Assembly (NCBI RefSeq): GCF_900102055.1
Contig: NZ_FNBA01000007.1
Location: 20,251 to 84,250, forward strand
Source: Ulvibacter litoralis
GTDB taxonomy: Bacteria > Bacteroidota > Bacteroidia > Flavobacteriales > Flavobacteriaceae
Length of the DNA stretch: 64,000 nucleotides
Direction of reading: 5' to 3'
The notes below the pieces were generated by a model that was given only the letters and a program-made list of their open reading frames with translations, was not told the origin of the DNA and ran no database searches. The position numbers and the translations under genes are program-made. Positions 43,401-50,579 of the stretch are shown piece by piece (within the stretch, counting starts at the first letter, position 1; every line of letters begins with the position of its first letter).

Positions 43401-45655
43401 CGGATACTACTCGTAACACAGATACAGGAGTTTGTCAATACACGGTTGTTGGAACTGAATTCGATGCAACCTTTACAGACAATTGTACCAGCGGAAGCAT
43501 TACAAACGACTTAAACGGAACAGCTACTGTTGCTGGTGAAGTTCTTCCTATTGGAATTACAACTGTTGTTTGGACAGTTAATGATGGTAACGGTCAATCG
43601 GCTACATGTACTACGGTTATTACTGTGGAAGATAACGAAGCTCCGATCATTACTTGTATTGCGGATACTACTCGTAACACAGATACAGGAGTTTGTCAAT
43701 ACACTGTCGTTGGAACTGAATTTGACGCTACTTTTACAGATAATTGTACTAGCGGAAGCATTACAAACGACTTGAACGGAACAGCAACCATTGCTGGAGA
43801 AGTATTACCAAAAGGTGTTACTACGGTTCTTTGGACTGTAAATGATGGAAACGGACAATCGGCTACGTGTACTACCCTGATTACTGTGGAAGACAACGAA
43901 GCTCCTATTATCTCTTGTGTTGCTAACGATACACGTGATACAGATGCGGGTGAATGTCAATACACTGTCGTTGGAACTGAATTCGATGCTACTTTTACAG
44001 ACAATTGTACAAGCGGAACTATTACAAACGACTTGAACGGAACAGCAACTATTGCAGGAGAAATTCTTGCAACGGGAGTTACCACGGTAGTTTGGACAGT
44101 AAACGACGGAAACGGTCAATCGGCTACCTGTACTACCCTAATTACTGTAGAAGATAATGAAGCTCCTTTAATTGCTTGTTCAGCAGATCTTTCTGCCAAT
44201 ACAGATTTAGGAATGTGTTCTGCTGTAGTTATATTCGCAGACGCTATTGCACTTGATAATTGTGGAATTGCTTCCATCGTTCAAACAGGTGGTGACCCAA
44301 GTGGAACTGCTTTCCCTGTGGGCGTAAGTACGATTGAATATACAGCAACTGATATCCATGGAAATGTTTCAGTATGTAGTTTCAATATTACAGTAACGGA
44401 TAACGAAGCGCCTATCACAGTATGTCAGGATATCACAATTCAATTAGACGCAACAGGAACTGCAACGATTGTTGCTTCAGACGTGGATGGTGGAAGTACT
44501 GATAACTGCGGAATCGCAAGTACTACAATTGATATGGACACCTTCGATTGTAGCAATGTAGGTCCAAATAATGTGACCTTAACTGTTACTGATGTAAATG
44601 GAAATGTTTCAAATTGTATCGCTATTGTAACTGTTGAAGATATAACTACTCCTGTAGTAGTTTGTCAAGACATTACCGTACAATTAGATCCAACAGGAAC
44701 GGTAACAATTACTGGAACTGATATTGATGACGGAAGTACTGATGCCTGCGGAATTGCAAGCTACGACTTAGACATCGATACTTTCGATTGTTCGAATGTA
44801 GGCCCTAACACAGTAGTTTTAACAGTAACTGATGTTAACGGAAACTCTGAAACCTGTACGGCAACAGTAACTGTTGAAGACAATACATTACCAGAACTTG
44901 TGTGTATGGATATCACGCTTGAATTAGGAGCAGATGGTACTGTTACCATTACACCAAGTGATGTAATCGCCAGCAATACTGATGCCTGCGGAATCGCAAC
45001 AACTGCTGTTGATATCACAGACTTTGATTGTAGTGATATTGGAACCCCTGTAACGGTACAGGTATTCAGTGAGGATGCAAACGGAAACTTAGCAACTTGT
45101 TTTGCTACGGTAACAGTTGTTGATGCATTCGCACCAGAAATTACATGTCCAGCAGATCAAACAGTAGATCCAGGAGCAGGAAACTTATTTTACGAAGTGC
45201 CTGATTACTTTGCTACAGGTGAAGCGACTGTAACTGACAATTGTACAGATCCAGTAACAATCACAACCCAAGATCCTGCGCCAGGTACATTACTACCCGA
45301 TGGAACATACACTATTACACTAACAGCAACCGATGAATATGGAAACATTGGTACCTGTTCATTCGAATTAACTGTTGAAAGTGTATTAGGTGTAAACGAC
45401 ATCGAATTAGAAATTGCTAATGTGAGCCTATACCCTAACCCAGCGAAGGAATATGTAATTCTAAGCAACCCTCAAGCTATTGCGTTGGAGCAAGCAGATA
45501 TCTATGATATGAGAGGACGCTTCATAGCAAGCATCGACCTTAGAACTATGGGAACTGAAAAGCAAATTGATATTTCTACCCTTGCAAGTGCTACCTACAC
45601 CGTGATTATTAAATACGATCAAGGACAAACAAGTAGAAGGCTCTTAAAAGAATAG
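40496..45655 (+). CDS. Giant glycine-rich/HYR T9SS-sorted surface protein 3 (1719 aa)
   Basis: Signal peptide (1-19, ending LGFSQ). Residues 20-300 are a glycine-rich domain (FNYTGSVQTYTVPAGVTEI ... VYGAQG-type start, then polyglycine). Two 87-aa HYR repeats (DxEDPIITCVADDTRDTDAG...) follow. Next is a HYR repeat split by a second glycine-rich domain (about 595-829). Four more 87-aa repeats (from 43109) are followed by HYR-like repeats shared with surface protein 2. The T9SS type A sorting domain covers about 1631-1719 (VSLYPNPAKEYVILS ... TSRRLLKE). The glycine-rich parts resemble the Gly_rich domain of secreted or receptor proteins. Likely adhesin or matrix component; no catalytic site seen. 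Confidence 0.87.
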   Translation: MKKITLTLIIMLFTALGFSQTTFNYTGSVQTYTVPAGVTEINIEAYGAQGEDNATASGGLGGFISGDLSVTPGEVLSIYVGGQDGFNGGGTEGTGSAMPGYNGVNGGGASDVRQNGTSLTDRIIVAGGGGGAGRGDCSNNNGGGGGYPGGLGGNSSNEPTNTGGTGTSTAGGDSGAGSCTGDCACSPGGGGGGGGDGGGAGGGYGISGGTIALGGTSGACGGNGDDTVGGLGSGGFGGCFGNGGDGGNTTNGGGAGGGGGWYGGGAGGGNWASGGGGGSSYILPSASNLASTNNSNPGNGVITITPLCTGLTITTTPSENVCPGTQVTITGVSSNGGIVTWDNGITNGVAFTATTTTTYTSSSTAPNDCVATVTITVEDTEDPIITCVADDTRDTDAGVCEYTVVGTEFDATFTDNCTNGSITNDLNGTATIAGEILPKGITTVLWTVNDGNGQSATCTTVITVEDNEAPIVTCIADDTRDTDPSVCQYTVIGTEFDATFTDNCSSGSITNNLNGTATIAGEILPKGITSVLWTVNDGNGQSDTCTTVITVEDNEDPIITCPAPITVTNDPGVCGAVVNYTAPVVTDNCASGTLGLETFSFTGSEQQFIVPPGITEIHAQVYGAQGGANWVNNVNFGGLVEADIPVTPGQILYIYVGEQPSTHIGGFNGGGAGEGGGIGGGGASDIRIGGNSITDRVIVGGGAGGAGYWSGQHIVGGLGGDLVGGPGYRDTPTNPGGDPGTQTESGNGTCTSFDNPIVSGGLGFGGSSIGCGCEGYGGGGGYYGGAGSGNCRGGGGGSSYTAPTATNVTHTQGVRSGHGEVIISYGATVLPIQTAGLPSGSVFPIGTTTNTFEVTDPSGNTASCSFDVTVEDNEAPVISCVADDTRDTDAGVCEYTVVGTEFDATFTDNCTSGTITNDLNGTATVAGEALPIGINTIIWTVNDGNGQSATCTTVITVEDNEAPIITCIADTTRNTDTGVCQYTVVGTEFDATFTDNCTSGSITNDLNGTATVAGEVLPIGITTVVWTVNDGNGQSATCTTVITVEDNEAPIITCIADTTRNTDTGVCQYTVVGTEFDATFTDNCTSGSITNDLNGTATIAGEVLPKGVTTVLWTVNDGNGQSATCTTLITVEDNEAPIISCVANDTRDTDAGECQYTVVGTEFDATFTDNCTSGTITNDLNGTATIAGEILATGVTTVVWTVNDGNGQSATCTTLITVEDNEAPLIACSADLSANTDLGMCSAVVIFADAIALDNCGIASIVQTGGDPSGTAFPVGVSTIEYTATDIHGNVSVCSFNITVTDNEAPITVCQDITIQLDATGTATIVASDVDGGSTDNCGIASTTIDMDTFDCSNVGPNNVTLTVTDVNGNVSNCIAIVTVEDITTPVVVCQDITVQLDPTGTVTITGTDIDDGSTDACGIASYDLDIDTFDCSNVGPNTVVLTVTDVNGNSETCTATVTVEDNTLPELVCMDITLELGADGTVTITPSDVIASNTDACGIATTAVDITDFDCSDIGTPVTVQVFSEDANGNLATCFATVTVVDAFAPEITCPADQTVDPGAGNLFYEVPDYFATGEATVTDNCTDPVTITTQDPAPGTLLPDGTYTITLTATDEYGNIGTCSFELTVESVLGVNDIELEIANVSLYPNPAKEYVILSNPQAIALEQADIYDMRGRFIASIDLRTMGTEKQIDISTLASATYTVIIKYDQGQTSRRLLKE
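41630..44152 (+). repeat. Six 261-bp HYR repeat units, interrupted by a glycine-rich module
   Basis: Units at 41630-41890, 41891-42151, 43109-43369, 43370-43630, 43631-43891 and 43892-44152, each exactly 261 bp (87 aa). Units 4 and 5 share an identical stretch of more than 70 bp at their starts. The interval 42152-43108 is a diverged HYR unit holding the inserted glycine-rich domain. Confidence 0.9.
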
Positions 45656-45676
45656 TCTTAAAATTAGTTAAAATTA

Positions 45677-45716
45677 AAACCCCTTCGTCTGAAATCTCAG
45701 ATTTGAAGGGGTTTTT
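45677..45716 (+). terminator. Terminator after surface protein 3
   Basis: AAACCCCTTC (about 45677-45686) pairs with GAAGGGGTTT (45705-45714), with an inner TCTGA/TCAGA stem. T-run follows. Confidence 0.9.
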
Positions 45717-45729
45717 CATTTAAATGATT

Positions 45730-45737
45730 TACTTTTG
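45730..45737 (+). promoter_or_regulatory. -7 box TACTTTTG for the lipoprotein-DoxX-AlkB operon
   Basis: Perfect TAnnTTTG. It lies over the upstream in-frame TTG at 45735, which shows that the real start is the ATG at 45774. Confidence 0.6.
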
Positions 45738-45773
45738 AAACTTATAAAATTGCACAAACTCAAACATTATTTG

Positions 45774-46607
45774 ATGAAGAAAATTATTCTATTATTAGTA
45801 CTTATAGTAGCTGCTACAGCTTGTAACGAAACAAAGAAAAACACCGAAGAAAAAGCAATTCCCGTAGAAAAAGACAACGGAATTGGTGACGGAGCAGTAT
45901 CACTTTCAGATGCTTTTGCACAAGGCATTGAAAAGGCTCACAACAAAGAAGGTTATACTTCAAAAAAGGCTATCTCTTACGACCTATTATTACACTTTAA
46001 CGGAAAACTTAGATTGGATGTAAAAGTGACTTCATTAACAAACTCTTCTAAGATAAGATATGATTTTAAAGACGGAAGCAGTATCATTTACGACGGAAGT
46101 GAAGTATACCTCTCTCCTGCTAATAAAGAACTTAAAAGCGCTCGTTTCGATATTTTCACTTGGTCTTATTTTATGTCAATGCCATTTAAACTAACCGACC
46201 CTGGAACTCAGTGGAGTGGTTTTGAGCAAAAAATGATCAACGAAGAAGAAGTTTCAAGAGCAAAATTATCGTTCAAAAGTGATGTTGGAGATACTTCAGA
46301 CGATTGGTATATGGTATATACAGATCCTGAAACAAACTTACTTAACTATGCAGCTTATATCGTAACCTTCGGAAAAACAGTTGAAAAAGCAGAAGCAGCA
46401 CCGCACGCCATCGCATACACAAACTACACCGTTGTAGATGGAGTTGCAATCGCAGATATGTGGGATTTCTACAACTGGAGCGACGAAAAAGAATTGTACG
46501 GTGATAGCATCGGAAATGCAACCCTTACAAACATCACCTTTTTAGATGATGCAGACTTTACGGTTCCTGCAGATTCAAAAATAGTAGAAGCTCCTAAACA
46601 AGACTAA
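45774..46607 (+). CDS. Predicted lipoprotein (DUF6503-like)
   Basis: 277 aa. It starts MKKIILLLVLIVAATACNET, a lipoprotein signal with the lipobox cysteine at about residue 17. After a charged linker there is a beta-rich domain (YDLLLHFNGKLRLDVKVTSL, YDFKDGSSIIYDGSEVYLSP), reminiscent of LolA/LppX-like outer-membrane lipoproteins. It resembles flavobacterial proteins of the DUF6503 family, from memory and not confirmed. It is the first gene of a tight operon (5-bp gap to the DoxX-like gene). Function unknown. Confidence 0.65.
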   Translation: MKKIILLLVLIVAATACNETKKNTEEKAIPVEKDNGIGDGAVSLSDAFAQGIEKAHNKEGYTSKKAISYDLLLHFNGKLRLDVKVTSLTNSSKIRYDFKDGSSIIYDGSEVYLSPANKELKSARFDIFTWSYFMSMPFKLTDPGTQWSGFEQKMINEEEVSRAKLSFKSDVGDTSDDWYMVYTDPETNLLNYAAYIVTFGKTVEKAEAAPHAIAYTNYTVVDGVAIADMWDFYNWSDEKELYGDSIGNATLTNITFLDDADFTVPADSKIVEAPKQD

Positions 46608-46612
46608 TTAAC

Positions 46613-46966
46613 ATGAATTTTCCCTGGCATCAATATCTTATCGGCCTACTATTTGTAATTGCCGGCGCAAACCATTTTAGGAAACCTAAATTATACGAAC
46701 GCATTATGCCGCCGTATATTCCTGCAAAAGGAACCATGGTGATGCTTAGCGGAATTGCAGAAATGATTTTAGGATTTATGATTCTAAGTCCAGGAACCCA
46801 AAGTTTAGCCGCTTGGGGAATTATAGCAATCCTCATTGTATTTATTCCTGTTCATGTCTATATGCTACAAAATGAAGAAGCTGCAATGAAACTGCCAAAA
46901 TGGGTTTTAATCGCTAGAATTCCATTGCAGTTTGTATTAATGTTTTGGGCGTATCAATATGTTTAA
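46613..46966 (+). CDS. DoxX-like small membrane protein
   Basis: 117 aa with four predicted transmembrane helices (YLIGLLFVIAGANHF, MVMLSGIAEMILGFMIL, AAWGIIAILIVFIPVHVYM, RIPLQFVLMFWAYQYV). The helix-loop pattern GANHFRKPKLYERIMPPYIP is typical of the DoxX/MauE-like membrane family. Members are linked to quinone or redox metabolism, but the role is unclear. Second gene of the operon; 2-bp gap to the AlkB-like gene. Confidence 0.8.
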   Translation: MNFPWHQYLIGLLFVIAGANHFRKPKLYERIMPPYIPAKGTMVMLSGIAEMILGFMILSPGTQSLAAWGIIAILIVFIPVHVYMLQNEEAAMKLPKWVLIARIPLQFVLMFWAYQYV

Positions 46967-46968
46967 AC

Positions 46969-47580
46969 ATGAATTTATTTGCTTCTGAAGAACATAAAAC
47001 ACCTTTACAATTACCTATCAAAGACGGAACTGTGTTATACATTCCGTCTTTTTTTTCTTCGGAAAAAGCTTCAGAATATTTTACGCGTCTAACAACTGAA
47101 ACTCCTTGGCAACAAGACAGTATTACACTCTTCGGAAAAACACACCCGCAACCCAGACTCACCGCCTTATACGGAAACAACAGTAAGCCCTACTCCTATT
47201 CTGGCATCACCATGCTTCCGAAGCAATTCACACCTACGCTAAAAGAAATAAAGTGCGACGTTGAAAAATTTTCCGAAGTAAACTTCACGACAGTTTTGCT
47301 TAACTTATACAGAAATGGAAGTGATAGCAATGGTTGGCACAGCGATAATGAAAAAGAATTGGGCACAAACCCAGTGATTGCATCGGTTAGTTTTGGAGCG
47401 CCTAGAATGTTCCATTTAAAACACAAAACAGACAAAGCACTAAAACATAAAATCATTCTAGAGCACGGAAGTTTACTACTTATGAAAGGTGCAACACAAG
47501 AAAACTGGTTGCATCAAATTCCGAAGACAACGAAAAGAGTTGCCCCTAGAATTAACCTAACGTTCCGAATTGTATATTAA
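46969..47580 (+). CDS. AlkB-like 2-oxoglutarate/Fe(II) dioxygenase
   Basis: 203 aa. It oxidatively removes alkyl groups from nucleic-acid bases in the AlkB family. The iron-binding motif is WHSDNE (His-x-Asp) with the distal histidine in NWLHQIPKT, and the 2-oxoglutarate/arginine motif is RINLTFRIVY. ATG 46969 is chosen; the longer frame to 46945 would overlap the DoxX-like gene. The protein matches the short AlkB2/3-like bacterial group. Third gene of the operon. Confidence 0.9.
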   Translation: MNLFASEEHKTPLQLPIKDGTVLYIPSFFSSEKASEYFTRLTTETPWQQDSITLFGKTHPQPRLTALYGNNSKPYSYSGITMLPKQFTPTLKEIKCDVEKFSEVNFTTVLLNLYRNGSDSNGWHSDNEKELGTNPVIASVSFGAPRMFHLKHKTDKALKHKIILEHGSLLLMKGATQENWLHQIPKTTKRVAPRINLTFRIVY

Positions 47581-47591
47581 AATAGCGGAGA

Positions 47592-48371
47592 TTATCCGAA
47601 AATATCGTTGAGCAATACTGCCAAACGAATTCCTCCTTTTTGAAGTTGCGAACGAAAAACAGACGTATAATCGTACATATAACGGTAGCCTAACTTATCG
47701 CCTATTTCAGCATTTGCATAAATTTCTTTGCACAACGTTCTACTCTCATTCATCCAATCGATAACCGTTCCTTTTTCAACCTCAGCCAATTGATACGAAG
47801 AAAGTGGATCGGCAGAAGCAGCAAGTTCGGTATACGACATTCCGTAATCTTCAATCATTTTAGTATCCCAAACCGAATGTAAATTGGTGCCGTCGTTAAA
47901 CCAACGAACTTGAAAATCGTTTCCTCCTTTATCATCAGCAATTCCAACATGCAAAGGCTGGTGTAAATCTCCCACAAAGTGAACCAACATTTTTAAATGA
48001 AATATTTTATCTTCTTTCGAAGCTTTTTCATCTTTAAGAACGGCAACACAAGTTGCAATTCCAGTAATTAAATCGCCTTTTTCACTTTTAGGATGCGCCT
48101 CGTACGAGCTGTCAAAAGGGTAATTTACATAATGCCACGGACTGTAACTTCTATACGCCTGATCACTTTTTATATCGTCTCCGTGATTAGAAACAAAGGC
48201 CAACGTATGCCCGTTTAGTAGCGCATTAATTTTACGTTCTGCTTTTTTGGAAAGATGTTTTTGTGCGATTTCGCCTGTGGTTCTATGCCCTTTTTTACCC
48301 CAATCATTTGATGCTGAAACAGATTGTACTCCTAAAAAAAGGACGAATACTAAAAGCTGAAATTTTCTCAT
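47592..48371 (-). CDS. S1/P1-type zinc nuclease (secreted)
   Basis: 259 aa. The start is ATG 48371, not the upstream GTG, because that codon overlaps the -7 box. The signal peptide (MRKFQLLVFVLFLGVQSVSAS) leaves a mature N-terminus of NDWGKKGHRTTGEIA, whose first Trp and His are zinc ligands. Other ligands are in SNHGDDIKSD and HFVGDLHQPLHVGIADDKGGND, which is diagnostic of the S1/P1 nuclease family. It likely degrades extracellular or periplasmic single-stranded DNA/RNA for nutrient gain. Convergent with the AlkB-like gene, only 11 bp apart and with no visible terminator. Confidence 0.94.
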   Translation of the reverse strand: MRKFQLLVFVLFLGVQSVSASNDWGKKGHRTTGEIAQKHLSKKAERKINALLNGHTLAFVSNHGDDIKSDQAYRSYSPWHYVNYPFDSSYEAHPKSEKGDLITGIATCVAVLKDEKASKEDKIFHLKMLVHFVGDLHQPLHVGIADDKGGNDFQVRWFNDGTNLHSVWDTKMIEDYGMSYTELAASADPLSSYQLAEVEKGTVIDWMNESRTLCKEIYANAEIGDKLGYRYMYDYTSVFRSQLQKGGIRLAVLLNDIFG

Positions 48372-48388
48372 AACAAAAACATTTTTCA

Positions 48389-48396
48389 CAAAGATA
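48389..48396 (-). promoter_or_regulatory. -7 box TATCTTTG for the S1/P1 nuclease
   Basis: Perfect TAnnTTTG on the minus strand, 17 bp upstream of the ATG at 48371, implying a short leader. Confidence 0.55.
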
Positions 48397-48459
48397 ACAA
48401 TCTAAAAGTACAGAGATTGAAAATTTTATTCGGAATTTCAAAAAAATAAACGATATTTG

Positions 48460-48491
48460 TTTAATATCATTTTAATATCATTTTAAATCAT
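48460..48491. repeat. 11-bp tandem repeat just upstream of the SPFH gene
   Basis: TTTAATATCAT occurs twice head to tail (48460-48470, 48471-48481), then a 10-bp variant TTTAAATCAT (48482-48491) ends 6 bp before the ATG. The one-helical-turn period looks like an operator array. Confidence 0.6.
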
Positions 48492-48497
48492 ACATAT

Positions 48498-49361
48498 ATG
48501 TCAAACGAAAAATCAATCCTTCCAGCAAACGGCTATGTGATGCTGGTTCTATTAATGGTACTACTTATCGGAAGTGTTTTCGGACTCATTACCACCAAAA
48601 ACAATTGGTTTATAGCTTCTTTCTTTCTAACCATAATTATAATGATACCCGGTTTTGTATTGGTAAACCCTAATGGTTCTCGTGTTTTATTGCTCTTCGG
48701 AAAGTACATCGGAACCATTAAAAGCAATGGTTTATATTGGGTGAATCCGTTGTTTGTAAAGAAAAAAATATCATTACGTGCGAGAAACTTTGACAGCGAA
48801 CGACTGAAGGTAAACGACAAATTAGGAAACCCAATCATTATTAGTACCATCTTAGTGTGGAGAGTAAGAGACACTCATAAAGCCGCTTTTGATGTAGATG
48901 ATTACGAAAATTTTGTGCGTATACAGACTGATGCAGCGGTTAGAGAGTTGGCTAGCAAGTATCCGTATGACAATTTTGCCGATGAAGGTTTAGACGAAGA
49001 CATCACTCTGCGCTCGAGCATGACCGAAGTAAATGAAGCCTTAGAAAAAGAATTGGAAGACCGTCTTGCCATCGCAGGTATCGAAGTACTCGAATCTAGA
49101 ATTGGGTATTTAGCGTATTCAAACGAAATTGCTAGTGCTATGCTAAAAAGACAACAAGCAACTGCTATTGTAGCGGCACGACACAAAATTGTAGAAGGTG
49201 CTGTTAGCATGGTAGAGATGGCCTTAAACCAATTGAGTAAAAAGAATATTGTAGATTTGGACGAAGATAAAAAAGCGGCTATGGTTAGCAACTTAATGGT
49301 TATATTATGTAGCGACAAAGATGCGACACCCGTAGTAAATGCTGGAACTTTAAACACTTAA
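48498..49361 (+). CDS. SPFH/Band 7 domain protein
   Basis: 287 aa. Two N-terminal transmembrane helices (about 12-30 and 36-55) precede an SPFH domain: NGSRVLLLFGKYIGTI, GLYWVNPLFVKKKISLRARN, LRSSMTEVNEALEKELEDRL and IEVLESRIGYLAYSNEIASAML. Such proteins form oligomeric membrane assemblies. In many bacteria an SPFH gene is followed by a small Arc-type gene, as here after the hydrolase gene. It is first in a plus-strand series and is preceded by an 11-bp tandem repeat. Confidence 0.92.
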   Translation: MSNEKSILPANGYVMLVLLMVLLIGSVFGLITTKNNWFIASFFLTIIIMIPGFVLVNPNGSRVLLLFGKYIGTIKSNGLYWVNPLFVKKKISLRARNFDSERLKVNDKLGNPIIISTILVWRVRDTHKAAFDVDDYENFVRIQTDAAVRELASKYPYDNFADEGLDEDITLRSSMTEVNEALEKELEDRLAIAGIEVLESRIGYLAYSNEIASAMLKRQQATAIVAARHKIVEGAVSMVEMALNQLSKKNIVDLDEDKKAAMVSNLMVILCSDKDATPVVNAGTLNT

Positions 49362-49459
49362 AGCTCGAAATGCAATATTGGCATTTAAATTGTGTTTAAT
49401 GGAAGTATTGTTTCAGAAAAAACAAAGAAACAAACCACAAACACATAAATTTTAGACCT

Positions 49460-50389
49460 ATGAAATTACATTGGATTTATATTTTCTTGTTATGCTTCGG
49501 AAGTAGTTTTGCACAAAGTAAAAAGTACAATGCTATCGACATTAGCGTTTCTCCGCTTATTGATGGAACATTACTAAGACCAACCTCTTCTGAAAAAATG
49601 CCGTTGGCTATTTTAATTGGAGGCTCAGGTCCTGTGGACAGAAATGGAAATCAGCAAATGATTGAAAACAATGCCATTCGATTTTTAGCTGAAGGGTTAT
49701 ATGAAGCAGGAATCGCTTCGTATCGATACGACAAACGCATTGTGAAGCAAATGAAAAACAAAACGATTAATGAGAAAGAAATACGTTTTGACGATTTTAT
49801 TAAAGATGCTTCAAAAATTATCGCTTATTTTAAAAAAGGGAATGAATTTTCAAAAATATACATCATAGGTCATAGTCAAGGCTCTCTTGCAGGTATGGTC
49901 GCAGCGCAAGATGGCGTAAATGGATTTGTATCCATCGCAGGTGCGGGACAACCTATAGACGATGTTATTGTTACACAATTATCACAACAAGCTCCAGGGC
50001 TTCAAGAAAGCGCCCGATTGGCTTTTGATGATTTGCGAGTTAATGGAGTTGCTGTTAATTACAGTCCTGGACTGTCGTCTATTTTCAGAAAAGACATACA
50101 GCCGTTTATAAGAAGTTGGATGCTATATGACCCTATGACTGAAATTTCAAAATTGGAAATGCCTATATTAATCATAAATGGCGACAAAGACCTACAGGTT
50201 AGTGTCTCGGAAGCAGAAAAATTACACAAAGCAAAACCGGGAGCAGAATACCTGATCATCCCTCAAATGAACCACATCTTCAAAAAGATTGAAGGTAATG
50301 ATATGGAAAATGGTAAATCGTACAATCAATATAACATTCCTGTAATGCCCGAATTAATTGATGCGATAAGCACGTTTATTAAGAAGTAA
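49460..50389 (+). CDS. Secreted alpha/beta hydrolase
   Basis: 309 aa. Signal peptide (MKLHWIYIFLLCFGSSFAQ). Alpha/beta hydrolase fold with oxyanion-side ILIGGSGPVDRNGNQ, nucleophile motif IIGHSQGSLAG (Ser), acidic residue in NGDKDLQVS, and histidine in PQMNHIFKK. It resembles the serine aminopeptidase/dienelactone hydrolase-like secreted esterases. Substrate unknown. It lies between the SPFH and Arc-like genes; the Arc start is only 4 bp after its stop. Confidence 0.87.
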   Translation: MKLHWIYIFLLCFGSSFAQSKKYNAIDISVSPLIDGTLLRPTSSEKMPLAILIGGSGPVDRNGNQQMIENNAIRFLAEGLYEAGIASYRYDKRIVKQMKNKTINEKEIRFDDFIKDASKIIAYFKKGNEFSKIYIIGHSQGSLAGMVAAQDGVNGFVSIAGAGQPIDDVIVTQLSQQAPGLQESARLAFDDLRVNGVAVNYSPGLSSIFRKDIQPFIRSWMLYDPMTEISKLEMPILIINGDKDLQVSVSEAEKLHKAKPGAEYLIIPQMNHIFKKIEGNDMENGKSYNQYNIPVMPELIDAISTFIKK

Positions 50390-50393
50390 TTCT

Positions 50394-50552
50394 ATGAGTA
50401 AGAAAAAAGCATTCGCACTTCGTGTAAATGAAGATATGATGAAAGCCATTGAAAAATGGGCTGCCGATGAGTTTCGCAGCACCAATGGCCAAATTGAATG
50501 GATGCTTAATGAAGTATTAAAAAAGGAAGGAAGACTGCCTAAAAAGAAATAA
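50394..50552 (+). CDS. Arc-type ribbon-helix-helix small DNA-binding protein
   Basis: 52 aa, too short for most ORF thresholds. It reads MSKKKAFALRVNEDMMKAIE, then a helix KWAADEF, then NGQIEWMLNEVLKK. The beta-strand AFALRV plus two helices is the Arc/MetJ ribbon-helix-helix pattern. Such small Arc proteins often sit beside SPFH genes. It could bind the 11-bp tandem repeat upstream of the SPFH gene; that is inference. Confidence 0.85.
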   Translation: MSKKKAFALRVNEDMMKAIEKWAADEFRSTNGQIEWMLNEVLKKEGRLPKKK

Positions 50553-50579
50553 ATTGTATTTTGCAGAAAAACCATCGCT

